A DNA stretch of 64,000 nt, from positions 372,001 through 436,000 of the forward strand of contig NZ_JAJVKW010000005.1 of NCBI RefSeq assembly GCF_024198255.1, in the 5' to 3' direction. The notes below the pieces were generated by a model. The model was not told the DNA's origin and made no database searches. It worked only from the letters and a program-made list of their open reading frames with translations. The translations under genes and the position numbers were made by a program. Source of the DNA: Myxococcus guangdongensis (GTDB lineage: Bacteria > Myxococcota > Myxococcia > Myxococcales > Myxococcaceae). Below are positions 58,404 to 64,000 of the stretch, one piece after another; position 1 is the stretch's first letter, and each line of letters begins with the position of its first letter.

Positions 58404-59888
58404 TCAGTAGTTGAAGCCGGTGGCCAGGCGCAGGGTGTTCTCCGGCCGGAAGGCGTTGGAGCCCATGCGGCGGTGCCCGAAGTCGAGCTTCGCGTACACC
58501 GTGTTCAGCAGGTTGTAGGCCACGCCCACCGTGTAGACGGTGCGGCGGAAGCGGGGGTTGTCGAACAGCTCCGCGCGCGGCTTGTATTGCGTGTCCACGT
58601 AGTCGTAGCGGACGAACGGCAGCAGGTGGTGCGAGTTGCTCAGCCCCACCACCGACGCGATGTCGTAGCCGAGCTCGCCCCACGCGGCCAACGCGTTGTC
58701 GGACACCGGCGTGCGAATCACACCCAGCAGGTTCGACAGGCGCGCGTTGCGCTGGGACACCAGGTCCGCGTTCTTCAGGTGGCCGTACATCACCATGCCC
58801 TTCGCGCTCCACGGGCCCTTGGCCACGGACAGGTGCACGTCCAGCAGCGTCAGCGGCGCGGACACGTAGCCGCACGGGGCGACCTCGCGGTCATTCGCCT
58901 GCTCGCAGCTCTTCACCAGGTCGGGCTTGGGACGGTTGCGCGTGGTGTCGCCGCGGTAGGCGGACACGCCGAAGATGAACCCGTCGAAGTGCGTGACGTC
59001 CGCGCGGAACACCACGGCCATGTCCGTGGCGCGCTGCACCTCGAAGCGGCGCTGGTGGCCGCCCACCGCCCACAGCTGCGAGCTGAAGCCCGTGGAGTCC
59101 AGGCCGTTGACCAGCTGTCCCGTCAGCCGCAGGCCCCAGGGGAACTTGTAGCGCAGCCGCACGCCCATCTCGTCCCACGTGTTGGGGATGATGCCCGTCT
59201 CGGCCTCGTCGCGGATGGTGCCCAGGTAGTCGGTGGGGCGCGAGAACTCGCTCAGCGTGCCCACGGCCACGTAGAAGCGGCCCACCGCGAGCGCCGCGTT
59301 GTCACCGAGCTTCTTGGAGATGAACAGCTCCTCGACGAGGATTTCGCCACCCTTGTCGAGCTCCTGGTCGAACTCGCCGAACTCCTCGTACTCGAGCTCC
59401 ATCGCGGTGCCAGTGCCGCCGTGCTCGAACTCGACCTCCACCTCCACCTCGAGGCCGTAGTCGGGCAACATGCCCTTCATCTCCAGCACGAAGCGCGTGG
59501 TGTCGAACTCCAGCCGCGAGTCGCGCTGCGCGCCACCCGTGCGGTTCTGGTTCAAGCCGTAGTTGTGGTAGCCGAACAGCAGCTCGCCGTAGGCCGTGAC
59601 GAACAAATCAATCTTGGAGCGGGCCTGGCTCACCGCCGCGGGGACGGGCGGCGTGGGCCTGGCCCCGGGCTCGACGGTGACCGGAACGGGCGCGGGCGCG
59701 GGCTCCGCGGGAGCCGGTGTGGCGGGCTCCTCGACGGAGGGCGCCTGGGCCACGGGCGAATCACTCGGCTGTGCGGCGGAGACCACCGGAGCACCGGCCA
59801 CATCCTGGGCACGGGCGACCGTCGTGGAGAGCAGCAGGGTGGAACAGAGCAGGAACGACGAGGAGACAAGACAAGAGCGTGGGCGCAT
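58404..59888 (-). CDS. Outer-membrane porin-like beta-barrel protein
   Basis: The 494-residue protein has a signal peptide (cleavage near ARAQDVAG), a Pro/Ala-rich leader to about 90 and a barrel of alternating hydrophobic strands. It ends in the aromatic signature TGFNY, typical of Bam substrates. Acidic turns (EVEVEVEFEH, EYEEFGEFDQE) could bind cations. First in an operon with imelysin and DHOR, so it may pass iron or another metal complex. ATG at 59888 gives the signal peptide directly; a GTG or ATG upstream lies in the promoter region. Confidence 0.8.
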   Translation of the reverse strand: MRPRSCLVSSSFLLCSTLLLSTTVARAQDVAGAPVVSAAQPSDSPVAQAPSVEEPATPAPAEPAPAPVPVTVEPGARPTPPVPAAVSQARSKIDLFVTAYGELLFGYHNYGLNQNRTGGAQRDSRLEFDTTRFVLEMKGMLPDYGLEVEVEVEFEHGGTGTAMELEYEEFGEFDQELDKGGEILVEELFISKKLGDNAALAVGRFYVAVGTLSEFSRPTDYLGTIRDEAETGIIPNTWDEMGVRLRYKFPWGLRLTGQLVNGLDSTGFSSQLWAVGGHQRRFEVQRATDMAVVFRADVTHFDGFIFGVSAYRGDTTRNRPKPDLVKSCEQANDREVAPCGYVSAPLTLLDVHLSVAKGPWSAKGMVMYGHLKNADLVSQRNARLSNLLGVIRTPVSDNALAAWGELGYDIASVVGLSNSHHLLPFVRYDYVDTQYKPRAELFDNPRFRRTVYTVGVAYNLLNTVYAKLDFGHRRMGSNAFRPENTLRLATGFNY

Positions 59889-59901
59889 CGGAGCGGCGCG
59901 C

Positions 59902-59941
59902 ACCCTACGCTCGGGATTTTGATTTTGCAAACCAGAATCAA
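59902..59941 (-). promoter_or_regulatory. AT-rich promoter and inverted repeat upstream of the porin operon
   Basis: On the minus strand TTGCAA (59930-59925), 17 bp, TAGGGT (59907-59902), 14 nt before the ATG. TTGATT-N11-AATCAA (59919-59941) overlaps the -35 region. An AT-rich inverted repeat before an imelysin operon suggests a Fur-type operator, but it does not match the 19-bp Fur consensus well. Confidence 0.35.
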
Positions 59942-59958
59942 TTTTGGTTCAAAGTGAA

Positions 59959-59986
59959 AGGCCCGGGAACACCGTCCACCGGGCCT
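59959..59986 (-). terminator. Hairpin terminator after the first DUF3108 gene
   Basis: AGGCCCGG (59959-59966) and CCGGGCCT (59979-59986) form a perfect 8-bp stem; reading on the minus strand it is followed by TTCACTTT. It separates the DUF3108 gene at 60025 from the porin operon. Confidence 0.65.
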
Positions 59987-60024
59987 CTTCTCGAACCGGG
60001 TCTTCTTTTCTCAGCGACTGAGGT

Positions 60025-60939
60025 TCACCACTTCATCTCCTCCTTGCCGGCGCCAGCCTCCTGGCGCTTCTCGCCGGGGCGGCTGACGGAGGTGAGGGTG
60101 GCGCGCACTGCGCCCAGGTCGAGCGTGCCCACGGCGGCGAGCGGCAGGCGGCGCGCGTCGTCGGAGAGCCACACGTGCACCTCGCGCTTCTGCTTGGGGC
60201 GGTCCAGGCGGACGGCGGTGCCCACCAGGTGCCAGGCGTCGAACTGGCCCAGCGGCGTGGTGACCTTCTCCTTCTTGAGGACCTGGCCCTGCATGCGCCA
60301 CAGCCGGCGCACGCCGTACACGTCGAAGCAGACCGACAGGTTCTCCTCGAGCGGCAGCTGGCGCAGCAGGTAGATGGAGCCGGCCACGTCCAGGCCGTCC
60401 TTGTCGTAGGTGTAGTTGTACTGGCCCTTGGGGCGCTGGCCGATCTGGTAGTCCACCTTGATGGCGCGGTCCTTGTGGGTGAAGGCGACCTCCACCTTGC
60501 GGCGCATCTCGTTCTCGGTGGCGTCCTCGACGTAGCGCTTGGGGCGCAGCGTGCGCGGGTTGAGCCAGGTGGTGGCGCTGCCGCGCACGCGGCGGACCTT
60601 GGAGAAGAAGGAGTTGGTCTCCGCCTGCGCGAGCACGGGAATCTGGCCGTCCTGCGGCTTCTGGACGCGCAAGGTCATCTTGCCGGCCTGCGCGCCCATG
60701 GCGTCCAGGTCGAACTCGAGCACCTCGCCGGGCATGAACGCGAGCGGCATGCGCAGCGCGGGCAGCGCCTGCGCGCAGGGCTCCACGGTGACGGGGGCCT
60801 CCTCGGGCTTGGCTTCGGTGGACTCGGCGGGCTTGTCGCCCTCGGGCTTGTCGGCCTCGGTGTCGGGGAGCTGGGCCCAGGCGGCACCGCCGGAGGTCAG
60901 CATCAGGCAGGTCGCCAGGAGGGTGCGCAGGGTGCTCAT
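60025..60939 (-). CDS. DUF3108 periplasmic protein
   Basis: The 304-residue exported protein has a signal peptide (cleavage near AWAQ), an acidic Pro/Glu linker and a DUF3108 domain from about residue 60 (strands MPLAFMPGEVLEFDL..., GQFDAWHLVG, VHVWLSDDARRLPL). The family is found in the envelope of Gram-negative bacteria; its role is not settled. GGAAGG lies before the ATG. It is preceded by a DUF4091 gene 22 bp upstream, then a second DUF3108 gene. Confidence 0.8.
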   Translation of the reverse strand: MSTLRTLLATCLMLTSGGAAWAQLPDTEADKPEGDKPAESTEAKPEEAPVTVEPCAQALPALRMPLAFMPGEVLEFDLDAMGAQAGKMTLRVQKPQDGQIPVLAQAETNSFFSKVRRVRGSATTWLNPRTLRPKRYVEDATENEMRRKVEVAFTHKDRAIKVDYQIGQRPKGQYNYTYDKDGLDVAGSIYLLRQLPLEENLSVCFDVYGVRRLWRMQGQVLKKEKVTTPLGQFDAWHLVGTAVRLDRPKQKREVHVWLSDDARRLPLAAVGTLDLGAVRATLTSVSRPGEKRQEAGAGKEEMKW

Positions 60940-60961
60940 CCTTCATCCTTCCAAAGAGAGA

Positions 60962-62653
60962 CTACGGGGTGCTCTTGGGCGTGTGACGGCCCGGACGCTT
61001 CGCGAATTCTGATGCCAACCACCGCTGCCGGAGCCTCGCCGTCACGAGCTGGCGGACCTGCGCCCATTCTCGCGCATCCCGGCGGATGTCCCAACCGGAC
61101 CGCACGAGCTTGCGCGCCGCGTCTTTCGCGAAGGCCTCGTCTCCCAGCGCGCTGAGCAGCCGGAGGTACTCGTAGTCCTCCAGCCCGTCGCGCAGGTGTT
61201 TGAGGCGCAAGGACGCCACGGGGTGGTGTCGGAAACCTCCCAGGCGGCCGGGCGTGCCTGGGTAGAAGAGGGTGCCGTCGCCGTTGCCGCCGAACTCGAA
61301 CACGTCCGTCCAGACGTCGTGCTTGGTGTTGTAGGCGAAGACGGTGTCGAAATAGAGCTCGCCATCCACGCCGCTCGTGAAGGCGAGCAGGCCCATGGCG
61401 CGGTTGAGCACGGCGGGGTGGTCCACCATGTATGAGGCCCAACCGCTGTAGCTGTTCTCCTGGGCGCGCTTCCGCGACGGGCCTCCGTCACAGCCATGCG
61501 AGTTGCAGCTCTGGTACCACCAGACGCGGGTGCCCTCGGGCAGGTGCTCGCGCATCTCGGCCACGGTGTGCACGGCGCGGCACGTCTGGGGGCCGGTGCG
61601 TGGGAAGAAGCAGTTGAGCGTGGGCGCGAGGATGTCGGCCGCGCTCGCGAGGGGTTCCTCCATGGGCGTGGTGATGAGCACGCGGCTGCCCCCGGCGGCG
61701 CGCACGCGGCGCGACTGCTCGAGCACGAGCGGCACGTCCTCCGGCTTCGGCTCGTCCTTGGCGTAGAAGAAGAGCTGCGCGGGCCAGCCCTTCGCCCGGT
61801 GGTGCTCGGCGAACGCGCGGTAGTACGCAATCTTGCGCGCGTCGGTGTCCGCCTTGCGGCTGTCGCGCACATCCGTGGTGGTGAAGCGCGCGCCCGACTC
61901 GAGCAGGCTCCCGTCGAGGAAGGGCGCCATCTCCGCGTCGTAGGCGCTCCAGTCGATGACGGGCGTGTCGCCCTTGAAGCTCACGGACGGCGGCGTCATG
62001 CTCATGCCGTGCGCGCTCACGCGGTGCTCCAACAGCACGCGCGCGTAATCGCGCAGCAGCTCGCGGGCCTCCGGTGACTCGGGGGCGAGCCCGTGGCCCC
62101 GGGCGATGCTGTACAGGGAGATGCCGAAGCTGGTGGCCAGCGAGGACGTCACCGGCAGCGCGAAGGGCTGCACCTCCACCGTGAAGGGCACGCTCACGTG
62201 CTCCAGCTTGTTGAAGTTCGCGCGCAGGCGCCCCTGATAGGTGCCCGGCGTCTGGTCCGCCTTCGCGCAGACCTCCACGTAGAGCACGACGGGGCGGGGT
62301 GGCGCGTCGTCACGCTCGGGCGCGCCGAGCGGCAGGAGCGCGTCGGGCCACGGGCCCACGTCGCCCTCCGAGTTGGAGGGCACCTCGACGTCCAGGTAGC
62401 CCACGCGCCAGATGTCCGCGCGTAGCGCGTCCGATGGACCGCCGAGCAGGAGCGGCTTCACCTTCAGGCGACGGGCGGAGTCGGGCAGCACCACCTGCGT
62501 GCCCTCGCACTCGCCGCGGGCCACGCTCAGGCGGGCCATGGAGCGCGACGCGAAGGCGGAGCCCGGGCGCACCTTGACCAGGGGGGACACCACCCTCGGC
62601 TCCGGTGTGGAGGCCAGCGCCGCCATCACCACCCACGCCCATCCCGCGCCCAT
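60962..62653 (-). CDS. DUF4091 glycoside-hydrolase-like protein
   Basis: The 563-residue protein has a short signal-like N-terminus (MGAGWAWVVMAALAST). It has an N-terminal beta-rich domain, then a TIM-barrel-like central part with FFYAKDEP (a likely acidic catalytic loop, about residue 295) and a DUF4091 C-terminal domain with 'DVFEFGGNGDGTLFYPG' and 'LKHLRDGLEDYEYL', the family hallmark. Family members are linked to polysaccharide processing. It sits between two DUF3108 genes, with 22 and 25 bp to each, suggesting one transcript. Confidence 0.8.
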   Translation of the reverse strand: MGAGWAWVVMAALASTPEPRVVSPLVKVRPGSAFASRSMARLSVARGECEGTQVVLPDSARRLKVKPLLLGGPSDALRADIWRVGYLDVEVPSNSEGDVGPWPDALLPLGAPERDDAPPRPVVLYVEVCAKADQTPGTYQGRLRANFNKLEHVSVPFTVEVQPFALPVTSSLATSFGISLYSIARGHGLAPESPEARELLRDYARVLLEHRVSAHGMSMTPPSVSFKGDTPVIDWSAYDAEMAPFLDGSLLESGARFTTTDVRDSRKADTDARKIAYYRAFAEHHRAKGWPAQLFFYAKDEPKPEDVPLVLEQSRRVRAAGGSRVLITTPMEEPLASAADILAPTLNCFFPRTGPQTCRAVHTVAEMREHLPEGTRVWWYQSCNSHGCDGGPSRKRAQENSYSGWASYMVDHPAVLNRAMGLLAFTSGVDGELYFDTVFAYNTKHDVWTDVFEFGGNGDGTLFYPGTPGRLGGFRHHPVASLRLKHLRDGLEDYEYLRLLSALGDEAFAKDAARKLVRSGWDIRRDAREWAQVRQLVTARLRQRWLASEFAKRPGRHTPKSTP

Positions 62654-62678
62654 CCGCCCCCTTCACTCTCCAGCGGTG

Positions 62679-63485
62679 CTATTCACCGCTCTCCGCGCTC
62701 GCCACCGCCAGGGTCCGCCCCGGCTGGTAGTCGGTGATTTCCGCCACCACCGTGCCGAGCGCGAAGTCCGCCTCGATGCGCACCGGGACATGCCGCCCGT
62801 CCGTGGTGAGGTAGACGAACATGTCCCGCTTCGACGTCAGGTTGCCGCCGAACTCCGCCTGCACCCGCGTCTTGAAGACCTCCTGCGCCCCCAGCTCCGT
62901 CTTCAGCGTCTCGCGCGACTCCACCTTGGCGCGCATGGTGAAGCTCTTGCTGCCGGTGAACACCGGGTAGGCGTACTCGCCGCCCACGACGAGCTCGCGG
63001 TTGCGCAGCGCGAACGTCGCCCCCGTCACGTCGAGCGTGCCCTCGACCACCTCGGCGGTGGACTCGCGCGGCGCCTCGCCCTCCTTCTGCTTGACGACGA
63101 AGACACTCTTGCCATCCGGCTGCATCTTGATGCGCTGGCGGCGGCGCTTGCCGTTCTCGTCCGCGTGCAAGTCGCTGCCCACCACGCGCTGGGTGTCGGC
63201 CTTCCAGTAGGAGACGAACTTGTCCTTGATGGGCCACACGCCGATGAGCGCGTCCGAGCGCGCCACCGCGACGATGGGCCACACGTCCTCGCCCCACTGC
63301 TTCATGGGCGCGCCCACCGTCACCTGCGCGGTGCCCGCTGTCATGCCCAGGTACTTCACGCGATATTGCGCCTGCTCACCGGGGCCGAACGCCGGGTTCG
63401 CGGAAGCCTCCTGGCCCAGGGCCGTCGCCGACCAGACCAGGCCCGCCACCACCGCCGCGAACCCCCAATTGGACTGCGCACGCAT
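62679..63485 (-). CDS. DUF3108 periplasmic protein, second copy
   Basis: The 268-residue protein with a signal peptide (cleavage near ALGQEAS) and a full-length DUF3108 domain (AFGPGEQAQYRVKYLGMTAGTAQ..., VPVRIEADFALGTVVAEITDY) is probably first in the three-gene unit. It is only distantly similar to the copy at 60025. GGAG 9 nt before the ATG at 63485 supports the start. Confidence 0.8.
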   Translation of the reverse strand: MRAQSNWGFAAVVAGLVWSATALGQEASANPAFGPGEQAQYRVKYLGMTAGTAQVTVGAPMKQWGEDVWPIVAVARSDALIGVWPIKDKFVSYWKADTQRVVGSDLHADENGKRRRQRIKMQPDGKSVFVVKQKEGEAPRESTAEVVEGTLDVTGATFALRNRELVVGGEYAYPVFTGSKSFTMRAKVESRETLKTELGAQEVFKTRVQAEFGGNLTSKRDMFVYLTTDGRHVPVRIEADFALGTVVAEITDYQPGRTLAVASAESGE

Positions 63486-63814
63486 CGAGTGAGCTCCATC
63501 GCAAGGAAGTTAAGTAGCCCGCCTGCTACTCGCCAGGCCATGCCCCCGAACCATTCCCGCCACTCCACATTTCCCATGGACGTGCCTATGCGGCGGGCAT
63601 TCAACGGGTGTCCGCTCCCTCGTCGTGGGGGCGACCTGGAGGGCGGAAGGGGACGGTAGTCTCGCACGGAGGGGCCCCACGGCGCCTGCCCGCCCCCTGA
63701 ACCCGGTCGCTCTGCGGCGAGCCGGGCGTGTCCACCGGCCGACACCGCTGCTAGCCTCACGGAGGACGGCGGCCCCGGATGGAGGCCGCCCCCTTGCCCT
63801 GGAGACGCGCGAAC
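63486..63814. other. 329-bp divergent intergenic region
   Basis: No convincing gene. A perfect inverted repeat AGTAGC-CCGCCT-GCTACT (63513-63530) lies 28 nt upstream of the DUF3108 ATG and may be an operator. No clear sigma-70 promoter was found by eye in either direction, and no other structure stands out. Confidence 0.5.
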
Positions 63815-64000
63815 ATGGCCGGTGACTACGACTTCGACGACGACGACGCCAAGGAGACCACCAAGGGCGGCAGCCTCAAGGAGTTCGACTGTCCGGGCTG
63901 CGACGCCAACAACCCCGTGCACGACGGCTTCGGGGACGGGGACGAGCTGCGCTGCAACTACTGCGGCTGTGAGTACAAGGTGAAGATCAGCGCGGAGGGG
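63815..64000 (+). CDS. Small zinc-ribbon protein, 3' end outside the window
   Basis: The first 62 codons are visible and remain open at the window edge. After an Asp-rich start (GDYDFDDDDAK) there are two CxxC pairs, CPGC and CNYC, 26 residues apart, which form a zinc ribbon. GGAG is about 10 nt upstream of the ATG. Such small zinc-ribbon proteins are often translation- or polymerase-associated, but this one is not recognised. Partial. Confidence 0.65.
   Translation, partial: MAGDYDFDDDDAKETTKGGSLKEFDCPGCDANNPVHDGFGDGDELRCNYCGCEYKVKISAEG

Overview
The window is high-GC (roughly 70% by eye), densely coding DNA with strong G/C bias at third codon positions. It comes from a myxobacterium of the Myxococcaceae/Archangiaceae type. 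The clearest marker is the 164-residue CdnL (CarD-like) protein at 40582-41076, which I recognise as essentially the Myxococcus xanthus sequence. Numerous FHA proteins, an HK-REC-HK hybrid kinase, many lipoproteins and several alternative-start (GTG/TTG) genes agree with this. I see no phage, insertion sequence, CRISPR array, tRNA or rRNA.

Layout. 1-6.2 kb: the end of an unknown gene coupled to a hybrid histidine kinase, then two convergent POT-family peptide transporters separated by two hairpins. 6.2-10.7 kb: a 477-bp intergenic region with a near-consensus promoter pointing into the 3' end of uvrA (possible small RNA), uvrA, and a divergent DMT permease. 10.9-17.2 kb: a surface/periplasmic VWA lipoprotein with six 'choice-of-anchor' repeats, a metallophosphoesterase resembling the RNA lariat debranching enzyme, and a PAP2 phosphatase followed by an alpha/beta hydrolase lipoprotein. 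17.2-22.5 kb: a two-gene unit (thioredoxin-MORN-TPR fusion plus an FHA protein with Asp/Ser-rich linker), then a 101-bp tandem repeat and a double-GNAT protein. 22.7-31 kb: an AddB/AddA-like helicase-nuclease pair and purA. 31-38 kb: TPR protein, small PH-like membrane protein, tail-anchored FHA protein, DUF2071 protein, two envelope proteins, and a CBM9-like lipoprotein. 37.7-43.6 kb: comEC with a small partner gene, cdnL, a small membrane protein and a large FHA/TPR protein. 43.7-51.8 kb: cysS, an M28 peptidase, uvrB-uvrC and a DUF507 protein. 51.8-55.9 kb: an exported Pro/Thr-rich protein, a 132-bp duplicated repeat with a conserved hairpin, a small unknown protein and a divergent SDR/LysR pair. 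55.9-60 kb: a porin, imelysin and di-heme oxidoreductase operon, probably for iron handling. 60-63.5 kb: DUF3108, DUF4091 and DUF3108 envelope genes. The window ends in a small zinc-ribbon protein.

Much of the content is housekeeping: nucleotide excision repair (uvrA here, uvrBC 38 kb away), double-strand-break end processing (AddAB-like), DNA uptake (comEC), purine and Cys-tRNA synthesis, and RNA polymerase regulation (cdnL). The more unusual points are the debranching-enzyme-like phosphoesterase in a lineage known for branched msDNA, tandem repeats that begin exactly in the 3' ends of genes, hairpins or palindromes placed against start codons, and the thioredoxin-MORN/FHA pair.
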